From an uncultured Fretibacterium sp. (lineage in GTDB: Bacteria > Synergistota > Synergistia > Synergistales > Aminobacteriaceae): a DNA stretch of 46,406 bases. The position numbers were made by a program, and so were the translations under genes. The stretch spans positions 1 to 46,406 of the forward strand of contig CAMHMH010000011.1 of NCBI GenBank assembly GCA_946186205.1, written 5' to 3'. Every line of letters begins with the position of its first letter. Position 1 is the first letter of the stretch. This document shows, one piece after another, positions 24,720-31,475 of this stretch. Below the pieces are notes generated by a model. It saw only the letters and a program-made list of their open reading frames with translations, was not told the origin of the DNA and did no database searches.

Positions 24720-24854
24720 TCAATCAACTCCAATCTCGATGGATTTATCCTCTAATCCCTCAATCAGTAAAAGGCGGGCAAGTAAAGATAGAACGGCGAA
24801 AGGATCAGCCGTTAAGATTGCATTTGTCGTATCCGCAAGCTGGGCAGTGTTCAC
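24720..24854 (-). CDS. Possible 44-aa overlapping protein
   Basis: From GTG at 24852-24854, out of frame with the end of the zinc-ribbon gene, the frame encodes MNTAQLADTTNAILTADPFA and then a smooth helix VLSLLARLLLIEGLEDKSI. Amino-acid make-up looks real, but the ribosome binding site (GAAGGC) is weak. It would fill an otherwise empty gap. Low confidence. Confidence 0.35.
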   Translation of the reverse strand: MNTAQLADTTNAILTADPFAVLSLLARLLLIEGLEDKSIEIGVD

Positions 24855-25005
24855 AGCCTTCAGTGTGAAGGAGAGTGAGCTGACCGCAATGCGGGCAAAT
24901 ATCTCCGTGTTCGTAGTGATTGTTGTGTGGAGGTTTGCTGCCGTCGAGGGACTGAATAACGCCTCTTGAGTAAGCCTCCATGTCGATAAGTCTGCATTTG
25001 CTCAA
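24805..25005 (-). CDS. Zinc-ribbon protein, 66 aa (TSCPD/RNR-tail-like)
   Basis: Starts with TTG after AGAAGATG. Two knuckles, ICPHCGQLTLLHTEGCEHC and then PACGYDKC, resemble the isolated C-terminal zinc ribbon of B12-dependent ribonucleotide reductases and related small phage proteins. No reductase is encoded here, so it may be a stand-alone metal-binding adaptor. Confidence 0.6.
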   Translation of the reverse strand: MSKCRLIDMEAYSRGVIQSLDGSKPPHNNHYEHGDICPHCGQLTLLHTEGCEHCPACGYDKCNLNG

Positions 25006-25020
25006 GGTATCATCTTCTTT

Positions 25021-25347
25021 CTAAATGCCCCAGTCGTCCATGTTGTGATAACCGATTTCGTCCTCGTCGTCGTCATCATCGTTTGATAAGCCGAAGGACT
25101 CGTTAATAATGTCCTCAAGGCAGAAACCTTTGATGATTTCGGAGTTGTAATCCCAATCGTGAACGGTGTTATTGTCAGTATGGAGTACGAGCCATTGTCT
25201 GACGTTTTCAGGGTGAATGAATGGTGTAGGCTCATTATCGGGAACGTAGAACTCACATCCGCCGATGTCGTAAGACCCGCAAGAGCCCGACTTAATGCGC
25301 TTGGAGAATCTGCAAACGTCTCTGTGAATACAGTTGTTCACGGGCAT
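25021..25347 (-). CDS. Early protein, 108 aa, acidic C-terminus
   Basis: Cysteine-containing N-terminus (NNCIHRDVCRFSKRIKSGSC, then YDIGGCEFY) that may bind metal, followed by a helical part and a run of aspartates (NDDDDDEDE). Start ATG at 25347 after GAAGGTGAGG. Highly acidic tails occur in DNA-mimic proteins, but there is too little here to say so. Confidence 0.55.
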   Translation of the reverse strand: MPVNNCIHRDVCRFSKRIKSGSCGSYDIGGCEFYVPDNEPTPFIHPENVRQWLVLHTDNNTVHDWDYNSEIIKGFCLEDIINESFGLSNDDDDDEDEIGYHNMDDWGI

Positions 25348-25380
25348 AAAGCCCTCACCTTCTTTCAGAAAGCGTAAAAA

Positions 25381-25785
25381 TTATCGAACGACTTCGCAGA
25401 GGATTTTGCCGTTGTTGTGAAGCTGGAAGATATGACCGTCAATGATGTGCAAAACGCCGTTAGGGACATCGTAGAGACTGACGAAGTGTCTTTTGCCGTC
25501 GTGAATGTCGTAGTAGGAAGTTTCACCGATCCAGTTATTCGGGTAACGGCTTCTGTCAAAATCCTGATCGTCTATGTAGATGTCCGGCATGGAGAAAGCG
25601 TCCTCATCTCTGGGAGCGAACCCCCCGAAGAGATTCTCGCGAACGATAGTTGAGTCATCCTCGAACTGGTGATCAGTGCCGATAGCGTAGGAGCGGATGA
25701 ATTCCTGCTGAGCGTAGGAGGGTTCATCTGTGCCGTCGTGGTGATTGTAGAGAGCGCGGTTGAAGGATTCCGTGAGAGAAGCCAA
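25381..25785 (-). CDS. Early protein, 134 aa
   Basis: Soluble, acidic and tyrosine-rich (EDAFSMPDIYIDDQDFDRS, GETSYYDIHDGKRHFVSLY). The C-terminal half is a small beta-sheet (GVLHIIDGHIFQLHNNGKIL). No recognised family. Two bases from the next gene in the same operon. Confidence 0.55.
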   Translation of the reverse strand: MASLTESFNRALYNHHDGTDEPSYAQQEFIRSYAIGTDHQFEDDSTIVRENLFGGFAPRDEDAFSMPDIYIDDQDFDRSRYPNNWIGETSYYDIHDGKRHFVSLYDVPNGVLHIIDGHIFQLHNNGKILCEVVR

Positions 25786-25787
25786 TG

Positions 25788-26141
25788 TTAGCCCGCCTTT
25801 CTGTTGAGTAACTCGTTCTTTTTTTTCTGGAACTCGACTTCGATGTCATCGAGGAAGTGTCTTATTTCTTCGCGAGCATCGGGAGTGAGTATCCCTGCGA
25901 AATCTTTAGCGATGCGTTCGAGAGTGAGCAAGGTGTAGTGAGATTTTTCAGCTTCCGCCTTGCAGAACTGAGCCCTGTAGAAGTTTTCGCCGTCAGAGTT
26001 ATCCCCGCCGTAGTTATTGAAAGCGCGGATAGCTTCCTGAGCGGCCTCAGCCTCAACGGTGATGGCGGAGTGGAGAATGAGAGCGATGTCGACGATGTTT
26101 TTCCCCTCTTTGAAGGGATTGAGAATAACCTTGTTGTCCAT
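25788..26141 (-). CDS. Early helical protein, 117 aa
   Basis: Starts MDNKVILNPFKEGKNIVDIA after AGGAGG; nearly all helix (SAITVEAEAAQEAIRAFNNY, REEIRHFLDDIEVEFQKKKN). A stem-loop lies just before its ribosome binding site. Possibly a DNA-replication accessory or anti-host factor; unknown. Confidence 0.55.
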   Translation of the reverse strand: MDNKVILNPFKEGKNIVDIALILHSAITVEAEAAQEAIRAFNNYGGDNSDGENFYRAQFCKAEAEKSHYTLLTLERIAKDFAGILTPDAREEIRHFLDDIEVEFQKKKNELLNRKAG

Positions 26142-26170
26142 AGTATAATAACCTCCTTATGGATAATAAT

Positions 26171-26213
26171 TCCCGCCCTGAGTGAAATTAGGGAAGTCCC
26201 TATCAGGACGGGA
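26171..26213. promoter_or_regulatory. Strong nested stem-loop before the 117-aa gene
   Basis: TCCCGCCCTGA (26171-26181) pairs with TCAGGACGGGA (26203-26213) with a single mismatch; inside it AGGGA-AG-TCCCT forms a second hairpin. It lies 17-60 bases upstream of the AGGAGG of the next gene, with no T-run. A leader attenuator, RNA processing site or protein-binding hairpin is possible. Confidence 0.6.
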
Positions 26214-26219
26214 GGAAAC

Positions 26220-26297
26220 CTAGCACCATCTACCGATGATGTAACCGATAGCAAACGCGAAGACCTGAATGAGCAGGAGAGCGAAGAAGTTACTCAT
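26220..26297 (-). CDS. 25-aa membrane peptide
   Basis: ATG at 26295-26297 overlaps the stop of the BRO gene (ATGA). Sequence MSNFFALLLIQVFAFAIGYI then IGRWC: one hydrophobic helix with a charged tail. Coupled translation and clean composition support a real peptide; function unknown. Confidence 0.5.
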   Translation of the reverse strand: MSNFFALLLIQVFAFAIGYIIGRWC

Positions 26298-27067
26298 TCG
26301 TCTGTAAAGTGTTCCTCAAAGGTAGGTTCAGGCAGAATGAGTCTCTCATCGTTGAAAGCGACGTTGTAGTGAGTGAACCAGTCAATTCTGAGCCAGTTGT
26401 CTTCCTCAGCGATATTGCCCTTAGTGTTCTGTTCGATGGATATTCCCGCGGCCTCAAGAGCGGAGTAGCCTGTGCGTTTCTTGAAGGCAATATCGAGAGC
26501 GATAACCTTCAGGCATTCCTTGTCGGTCTCATCGTTCATGCCGTTCTTTTTGATGAGGTAGAAAGCGTCAACAGCCCTGTTGATGATTTTTTCCTGTGCG
26601 CTGAAATTTGCCTTTGAGAGGTAAATCTTGATGTCTCTGGGAATGGCAACGGGCTTAGGCTTCTCCTCTCTAGCCTGTTTGACAGCTGGGTGAACGTATT
26701 CGCCCGTGTGCATGATGGAGGGAACGACTTCCCCCGCGAGCCACATCTGAAAGTCGAGCGCGCCGGGTTTGTCCGATCTTGCGAGGAAGAAGTACGCGCC
26801 GTTCTCGGTAACGCAGAGCATTTCACGTATCTGTTCAACGCCATTCTCTGACCTGACCGGAATCGGTTTCCGGCCCTTCCATACTTCCGGCACATTCCCG
26901 AAAAGTTTACCGGGTGTTGCGATTGATTCTTCCGAGTAGCCGAGCTTCTGTGCTATGTCTTTAGCGACGAACCAGATTTTGCCGTCATTGTCTTTAACGT
27001 GCCTGATGGTGAATCCGTTGTAGTTGAGGTTGAAGACGGCGGGCAAGTTGCTTGTGTTGCTGTTCAC
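26294..27067 (-). CDS. BRO-N domain protein, 257 aa
   Basis: Starts with GTG after AGGAG, overlapping the preceding stop. Residues 10-115 match the BRO-N domain: NYNGFTIRHVKDNDGKIWFV, AKDIAQKLGY, VRSENGVEQIREMLCVTENG, FFLARSDKPGALDFQMWLAG, EVVPSIMHTG. BRO-N is a DNA-binding domain of phage antirepressors and related regulators. The C-terminal half, with a KKRTGYSALEAAGISIEQN block, is of unknown type. Second gene of the early leftward operon. Confidence 0.85.
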   Translation of the reverse strand: MNSNTSNLPAVFNLNYNGFTIRHVKDNDGKIWFVAKDIAQKLGYSEESIATPGKLFGNVPEVWKGRKPIPVRSENGVEQIREMLCVTENGAYFFLARSDKPGALDFQMWLAGEVVPSIMHTGEYVHPAVKQAREEKPKPVAIPRDIKIYLSKANFSAQEKIINRAVDAFYLIKKNGMNDETDKECLKVIALDIAFKKRTGYSALEAAGISIEQNTKGNIAEEDNWLRIDWFTHYNVAFNDERLILPEPTFEEHFTDE

Positions 27068-27297
27068 AGTGATGACTCCTTTCTTAATTCGTTAAAAATG
27101 CGTTCAGCCGGGCAAGACCTGTAGCATTCATCCGGCCAAAGCTGCCTCATGGATTTGTTTATCTGCGACCATGAGTAACCTTTTTCCCTGGCCTGTTTGA
27201 TTTCGCTGAAGTGTTCTCTGATGATTTCGCGCAGGCCGTCAAGCATACGTTTTCTGTGAAACGGTTTCTCCTCGCTCAAAAGTTCAAGCAGTGTCAT
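27064..27297 (-). CDS. Small putative DNA-binding protein, 77 aa
   Basis: First gene of the early leftward operon, ATG eight bases after AGGAG. REIIREHFSEIKQAREKGYS followed by WSQINKSMRQLWP resembles the helix-turn-helix of small plasmid and conjugation proteins (REKGYSW-qI---l). It may act on early expression or replication. Likeness is short, so moderate confidence. Confidence 0.6.
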   Translation of the reverse strand: MTLLELLSEEKPFHRKRMLDGLREIIREHFSEIKQAREKGYSWSQINKSMRQLWPDECYRSCPAERIFNELRKESSL

Positions 27298-27354
27298 GAA
27301 TCGCGCTCCTTTGTTTTATCGCATATTAAGTTGTCAATACACTATGCTATATAA

Positions 27355-27432
27355 ATCTAAAAGCATCTAATAGCATCTAATCAAAACGGAGGGAATAATA
27401 CCATAACCCCGAATTTTGTCAAATCTAATAGC
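27355..27432. promoter_or_regulatory. Four ATCTAATAGC direct repeats at the early promoter
   Basis: ATCTAAAAGC at 27355, ATCTAATAGC at 27365, ATCTAATCAA at 27375, ATCTAATAGC at 27423. The first three follow each other every ten bases, one helix turn, downstream of the -10; the fourth adjoins the -35. Direct repeats at such spacing are typical sites of ribbon-helix-helix repressors, and one is encoded 58 bases to the right. Confidence 0.75.
27395..27422 (-). promoter_or_regulatory. Early leftward promoter
   Basis: Minus strand TTGACA, 16 bases, TATTAT. It would drive the early operon from 27297 to the terminator at 23.4 kb. Operator-like repeats lie on both sides. Confidence 0.75.
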
Positions 27433-27489
27433 CTCTCTAAGAATAGAAAATGTGTTATCATTACAATTAAGAGAGGGGATGACTTATGA

Positions 27490-27663
27490 ATGAATAAAAC
27501 AAGTGCATTAACTGTAAGATTTACGCCGGATATGCGTCAGACACTGGAACAGATAGCAGATCGAGAACACCGCCCTGTAGCAAATCAGGTAGTACATTTT
27601 GTAGCCGCAGGGATCAGAGCATATGAGGAGGAGAATGGATTACGGGATATTGTCAACTCGTAA
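27490..27663 (+). CDS. Ribbon-helix-helix regulator, 57 aa
   Basis: ATG at 27490 with GAGGGG before it. SALTVRFTPDMRQTLEQIAD then PVANQVVHFVAAGIRAYEEE is the Arc/CopG/MetJ fold: one strand (TVRF) and two helices. Divergent from the early operon and beside four direct repeats, so probably its repressor, and perhaps a copy-control or partition factor in a plasmid-like phage (inference). It converges with a second RHH gene and overlaps it by 11 bases. Confidence 0.75.
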   Translation: MNKTSALTVRFTPDMRQTLEQIADREHRPVANQVVHFVAAGIRAYEEENGLRDIVNS

Positions 27664-27817
27664 CCGAATTGCTGTTATGCTCGACAGTGTTAATGTACTG
27701 TAAAACGATCCAAGTGATGAAGTTAGCCGGGGGTCTCGTGTCTTTTTCGGCGAGTTCCTTGATGCGTTCCATGTCCTCCGGCTTGAATCGTACTGTAATC
27801 TGCTGTAACTTAGGCAA
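27653..27817 (-). CDS. Second ribbon-helix-helix protein, 54 aa
   Basis: TTG start at 27815-27817, seven bases after GGAGGTGAG. MPKLQQITVRFKPEDMERIK then PANFITWIVLQYINTVEH is again an RHH fold and resembles the convergent 57-aa protein (TVRF-P ... I---A ... RP-AN ... I). Too short to be obvious, but site, fold and codons agree. It ends the antirepressor-HTH operon. Confidence 0.7.
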   Translation of the reverse strand: MPKLQQITVRFKPEDMERIKELAEKDTRPPANFITWIVLQYINTVEHNSNSVTS

Positions 27818-27823
27818 AGCGTC

Positions 27824-28303
27824 TCACCTCCTTTTCTTGTTGTTTTCATCGGGTAAAACCCCTCTTGCTCTGCCCTGCTGAAGAACGCCGTCGCGCAATT
27901 TCTTGAGTTCCTTAACGATAGAGGCAAAGCCTTCATTGCTGGCCCACAAGTCATAGTTACCGCCTAAAGCGATATACGCGCCTGTGTTTGCAGTAACGAC
28001 AGTGCTGATTTCTGGAATAGGTTTAGCCAAGTCGATCACCTCCTCTTTAAGTTCCTGCCTTACGGTAATGGATAAGACCCACCGCCCGGAGTTGTCCGGT
28101 GGTGAGTCATTGAGCAAATCATCAATCGAGACGTGCAAAACAGTAGCAAGATTTTGTAGAATGTAGCTTTCGGGAGTAGCTTTATCATTAATCCACCGCC
28201 AAACGGTATTGCGTGAAATGTCTAAAGCATCTGCTAAGTCCTGCTGAGTAAGTCCCTGTTTTTTGATGAGCTTACGCAGTCTTTCACCGAAGTGTTCACT
28301 CAT
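27824..28303 (-). CDS. HTH_3 regulator, 159 aa (Cro/CI-like)
   Basis: Start is ATG at 28301-28303, overlapping the antirepressor stop. Residues 1-65 are a lambda-repressor type helix-turn-helix: FGERLRKLIKKQGLTQQDLA, then DISRNTVWRWINDKATPESY. The C-terminal half (WVLSITVRQELKEEVIDLAK and on) has no protease-like S/K pair. Its recognition helix RNTVWRW is identical to that of the opposing repressor at 29729, so they probably share operators, like CI and Cro. Confidence 0.82.
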   Translation of the reverse strand: MSEHFGERLRKLIKKQGLTQQDLADALDISRNTVWRWINDKATPESYILQNLATVLHVSIDDLLNDSPPDNSGRWVLSITVRQELKEEVIDLAKPIPEISTVVTANTGAYIALGGNYDLWASNEGFASIVKELKKLRDGVLQQGRARGVLPDENNKKRR

Positions 28304-29126
28304 TGAGAGCCTCGCAATCAGCGATGAGCTTAAGGAGAGGTAACTGTTCCATAGCCAGCTCATTAGCAAAGAACTGCATGCCCTTCATGGTGAGGTATGG
28401 AGTTCCTTTTGATCCAACGGGAACGACCATAACGATATAGCCCTTATCGATGGCTTTCTGAGTGGGCTGATTGTGCTGTCTTCCCTTGCGCTTTGCGAGT
28501 AATTCTTTCTCTCTAGCCTTTTTGACGAGTCTGTTCTGCCCCGTTTTGATACCGTTCTGAGCGAATAACTTTGCGCCCTCACCGAAAGAGAAAATGCCCT
28601 TGGCGGGAGTAATGGACTGACCGAGAAGGGTAAAGGAGCTGTTATCCTCAATATATTTCTTGAGGCCTTTGTTCTGAGCCTGAAGCAAATCGACCTGCTG
28701 ACGGAGCAAGGAATTTTCCTGCCTCATAGCGTCGAGCTGAGATTTGACGGCGGGGATAGCGTAATAGCCAGTCTGCGAAATCTCGTATGCAATATCCCAG
28801 AGAATATCGATTACTTTGTTAGCGTTAGGCTGATTGCTGAACCTGCAAATCTCAAGAAGCCCCCTGAAGCTGTAAACCGTTGTCATCCTCATTCCGGCTT
28901 CGGTCCTCAAATTGAGGGCGGAAGAAAACTTGTTGAGTCGTTCCTTGTTGCGGTCGTGAATGTTGCCGATTGCCTTGCGCGGGTTCTCATATCCTAAGAA
29001 GCGTCCGATCTGTTCACGAGTAGCCCAGAACTCCCATTTTTCCTGCGGGGTGTCGGGTTTTTCTTCGATGTAGCAGGCCAGCTCGTTGCCGTTGAAATTG
29101 CGTGTAGTGGCTAATTTGAGTTCCAT
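28296..29126 (-). CDS. Phage antirepressor (KilAC-type C-terminus), 276 aa
   Basis: ATG at 29124-29126 after GAAGG. N-terminal domain (MELKLATTRNFNGNELACYI, WATREQIGRFLGYENPRKAI, NKFSSALNLRTEAGMRMTTV, YSFRGLLEICRFSNQPNANK) matches phage Rha/BRO-like antirepressors; a coiled-coil linker (LDAMRQENSLLRQQVDLLQ) joins a KilAC-like domain ending in PYLTMKGMQFFANEL. Such proteins lift repression during induction. Coupled with the HTH gene downstream. Confidence 0.85.
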   Translation of the reverse strand: MELKLATTRNFNGNELACYIEEKPDTPQEKWEFWATREQIGRFLGYENPRKAIGNIHDRNKERLNKFSSALNLRTEAGMRMTTVYSFRGLLEICRFSNQPNANKVIDILWDIAYEISQTGYYAIPAVKSQLDAMRQENSLLRQQVDLLQAQNKGLKKYIEDNSSFTLLGQSITPAKGIFSFGEGAKLFAQNGIKTGQNRLVKKAREKELLAKRKGRQHNQPTQKAIDKGYIVMVVPVGSKGTPYLTMKGMQFFANELAMEQLPLLKLIADCEALNE

Positions 29127-29145
29127 AAAACAACCTTCTTTCTTA

Positions 29146-29331
29146 CTAGTTGGTGTTGTGAATGATATTGAGCATACGCTCACAGATTTTGATAAGACTG
29201 TAAGCGAAATTAGAATCATCATTAGGATAAGAAGTTGCATGATACATAACGTTATGAGCTTCACTCAAAGTACTCAAAATGTCGTCAACAATCTTCTTTT
29301 TCATAGCTCTGAGAGAAGATTTATCAGCCAT
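29146..29331 (-). CDS. Hypothetical protein, 61 aa
   Basis: ATG at 29329-29331 after AGGAGG. Helical (ADKSSLRAMKKKIVDDILST, then NFAYSLIKICERMLNIIHN). First gene of the leftward immunity operon. Unknown; not a clear DNA-binding fold. Confidence 0.65.
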   Translation of the reverse strand: MADKSSLRAMKKKIVDDILSTLSEAHNVMYHATSYPNDDSNFAYSLIKICERMLNIIHNTN

Positions 29332-29538
29332 AAGCGCACCTCCTTTCGTAATGGAGTGAACGAAAAGCACCTTCTTTCTGTGAATACGACCCGTGATTAA
29401 CGGGAAGCCTCTTCATTGAAGCCATGTATATGTCAGTCTATGGATAAAGTAGCCAGTAATGAGCCTGTCTAGATCCGCTGATACTTTTTCAACAGTCCGA
29501 AACTTGGTCGGACGTTCTCCCAAATGAAGGGCTAATGT

Positions 29539-29714
29539 GTTGCTGTTGTGTTGCGTTTCGTGAATGTTGCTTTATTTCTCGAATGCAACAGAATTGTAGC
29601 CTAAATCATGTAGCTTGTCAAATAATAAAGTGAAAAAAGTAACTAAGCTGTAGCAAAAAAGCAACGTAAGCGGTGATGAATGCTAAAAAAAATTATGCTA
29701 CACTAAAGCAACAT
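29539..29714. promoter_or_regulatory. Operator region of the immunity switch
   Basis: GTTGC cores at 29539, 29550 and 29566 and GCAAC cores at 29585, 29661 and 29708. ATGTTGCTTTA (29564-29574) and TAAAGCAACAT (29704-29714) are exact reverse complements; TGTTGC/GCAACA also form a dyad at 29565-29590. The sites lie beside the leftward promoter and next to the ribosome binding site of the plus-strand repressor. The 357-base gap (29372-29728) holds no gene I can support. Confidence 0.75.
29593..29621 (-). promoter_or_regulatory. Strong leftward promoter in the immunity region
   Basis: Minus strand TTGACA, 17 bases, TACAAT. The GCAACA dyad begins three bases downstream of the -10, so a repressor bound there would block it. 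It drives the 61-aa, antirepressor, HTH and RHH genes. Confidence 0.82.
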
Positions 29715-29728
29715 AGGAGGTGAACAAA

Positions 29729-30127
29729 ATGGAAATGGGGGAGAAAGTGAAAGAACTGCGAGAAACGGCAGGATTGACGCAGGAAGAGTTAGCGTATCGA
29801 ATGGGAGTACAGCGTAATACGGTATGGCGTTGGGAGAACAACAAGGCGAATCTGAGGGCAGAAAATATACAGCGGTTATCCTCAGTGTTAAATGTAGATA
29901 CTTCCGAACTAATGCCCCCTGAAACAGATCAAGTGATACAAGTAGCACCGAAGGTAGAACCTAAGCGTGGAGAATTGCCGGGTTTGGCATATTGGGGAGG
30001 AGTAGCAGATAACGCAAGGACGGCGGCGTTACGCGGGGACAGCGAATATATAGCGGATGTATCGCAGTTATTACGGCGTGCGCTTGCCTCGTTGGGTAAT
30101 GGGACAGCGCGAGCGGCGACGGCCTAG
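29729..30127 (+). CDS. CI-like HTH repressor, 132 aa
   Basis: Start set at ATG 29729, eight bases after AGGAGG; a GTG at 29720 overlaps that site. Residues 3-63 are HTH_3: EKVKELRETAGLTQEELAYR, then GVQRNTVWRWENNKANLRAE, NIQRLSSVLNVDTSEL. The C-terminal half is an alanine-rich helix without a peptidase domain, so it is not LexA-like. Opposes the antirepressor operon across the operator region, as a prophage repressor should. Confidence 0.82.
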   Translation: MEMGEKVKELRETAGLTQEELAYRMGVQRNTVWRWENNKANLRAENIQRLSSVLNVDTSELMPPETDQVIQVAPKVEPKRGELPGLAYWGGVADNARTAALRGDSEYIADVSQLLRRALASLGNGTARAATA

Positions 30128-30136
30128 AGAGGAGAA

Positions 30137-30835
30137 ATGACGATGAAGGCCAGAGAACACGCAATAGCTTGTCTTTGTGAATATATGAGACGTAATTTTT
30201 CAGGGTATAACGGACGTGCCAATCGTGCATCATTTCTCCGCAGTGTAGGACTGACAGACACCGAGCTAGAGAATCTATTATCGGGAGAAATGTTGCTAGA
30301 TGAGCCTCGTTTCTATAAGTTGCTTAAAGTGTGCTGTGAATACGATTATTCAGGAATGAGGGATAAATATCCCGACTGGTACATAGAAACGCCCGACTGG
30401 GAATTAATAGGTTTTGTAGAACGGACACTAACGTTAGAGAGATTGTCCGGCGAAGAGATTTCCGGCATACAGGGTATAGTCAAGAACAACACAGTGATAA
30501 TTGATGACCCTGAATTGAGTATCGAGGAAGGGGACACATTATTACACGAATACGGAGCAGGATCAGTAGAGCGTCTGACAATCGATGAGGTGAACAGTTA
30601 CAGATACCAAACTGGAAAACCTGCATATGTACTGAAAGTAAGGAGGTGTAATGCGGTGAAAGAAGGAAAAATTCAGCACAACAACGTTAATATTTATGGA
30701 ATTGGCAATAACGCGGTTGTGCAAAGTGATTCATCGATAACTACTGAAAAAAGTGTAGATATAGAGGCTATTATAAATTTGGTAATTGCATTAGTAAAGA
30801 CTCCGTTCACGTGGATAAAAAGAATGTTCAGCTGA
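30137..30835 (+). CDS. Unknown plus-strand protein, 232 aa
   Basis: Ten bases after the repressor stop, with GAGAGGAG before ATG, so co-transcribed. Helical N-terminus (REHAIACLCEYMRRNFSGYN, RASFLRSVGLTDTELENLLS), middle with ERLSGEEISGIQGIVKNNTV, and a C-terminal part with a hydrophobic segment IEAIINLVIALVKTPFTWIK. An internal AGGAGG at 30641 stands ten bases before an in-frame GTG at 30656, so a second 60-residue product may be made. Function unknown; lysogenic accessory gene. Confidence 0.6.
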   Translation: MTMKAREHAIACLCEYMRRNFSGYNGRANRASFLRSVGLTDTELENLLSGEMLLDEPRFYKLLKVCCEYDYSGMRDKYPDWYIETPDWELIGFVERTLTLERLSGEEISGIQGIVKNNTVIIDDPELSIEEGDTLLHEYGAGSVERLTIDEVNSYRYQTGKPAYVLKVRRCNAVKEGKIQHNNVNIYGIGNNAVVQSDSSITTEKSVDIEAIINLVIALVKTPFTWIKRMFS

Positions 30836-30843
30836 AAGTAGTA

Positions 30844-30996
30844 TTAGAAGTATTGAGCCAGAGCTACGACAGCCGGAATGAAATTAGTAATATGTTCCGG
30901 CTTGTTGAACTCACCCGACGCGACGGAGTGAATGAAGGAAAGCAGGTCAGCTTTAACGGTTGCTTCTTCTTGTTCAGTAAGTTTATTATCAGCCAT
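30844..30996 (-). CDS. 50-aa protein in the immunity region
   Basis: ATG at 30994-30996 with GGAGG before it. MADNKLTEQEEATVKADLLS followed by FIHSVASGEFNKPEHITNFI and PAVVALAQYF. Third codon positions follow the other minus-strand genes of this side. It lies tail-to-tail with the 232-aa gene. Unknown function. Confidence 0.55.
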   Translation of the reverse strand: MADNKLTEQEEATVKADLLSFIHSVASGEFNKPEHITNFIPAVVALAQYF

Positions 30997-31055
30997 AAGA
31001 GAGCCTCCAATCGTAATAAGCTATATGGATAAATTATACAGGAAGTGAGAGAAAA

Positions 31056-31463
31056 ATGCGGTATGAGAATGAACAGTTGACGATAGACCACGAGTCAATG
31101 ACTCCGCAGGGCGTGTACCCATTGTTACGGAGCATAGATTCAAGCGTACGAGAAATGAAAGACAGCCTGTACGATCATGAGAGGGTGTCAGGAATGCGGC
31201 TGGGGAAACTGGAAGAAGAATCCGCAAGCGTTCGGAAGGAAATCAGCGACATGAAGGTAACGCTTGGAGTGATGGAACACCGACAGAGTGATACGTCGAA
31301 TGCGTTAAACGGGCTTGTAGAGACGGTGCGAGAAATGAAAGCTGACATGAAAGCCCTGAATGCGAAAGTAGACACGCTGCAGTCCAAGCTAGGGCTGTAT
31401 ATCTCGTTGCTAGGAATTGGTTTAAGCGTAGTGCTGGTGATATTCCAGATGTTGATGAAGTGA
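31056..31463 (+). CDS. Coiled-coil protein with C-terminal membrane anchor, 135 aa
   Basis: Long heptad coiled coil (SIDSSVREMKDSLYDHERVS to ALNAKVDTLQSKL) and one membrane segment at the end (LYISLLGIGLSVVLVIFQML). Same plan as the next gene and as the 112-aa protein at 15.6 kb. Such proteins occur as holin-associated (XhlA-type) or superinfection-exclusion proteins. Being expressed with the repressor side favours exclusion (inference). Confidence 0.65.
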   Translation: MRYENEQLTIDHESMTPQGVYPLLRSIDSSVREMKDSLYDHERVSGMRLGKLEEESASVRKEISDMKVTLGVMEHRQSDTSNALNGLVETVREMKADMKALNAKVDTLQSKLGLYISLLGIGLSVVLVIFQMLMK

Positions 31464-31475
31464 GGGAGTGAGAGA

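Noticed and set aside
27432-27476. CCTCTCT ... AGAGAGG hairpin that could hide the ribosome binding site of the 57-aa RHH gene
   Set aside because: If the plus promoter uses TTGTCA at 27416 the transcript would begin after the first arm, so the hairpin would not form.
27700-30900. CRISPR-like array from recurring short motifs
   Set aside because: The repeats are five to eleven bases at irregular spacing and are operators; there are no spacers and no cas genes.
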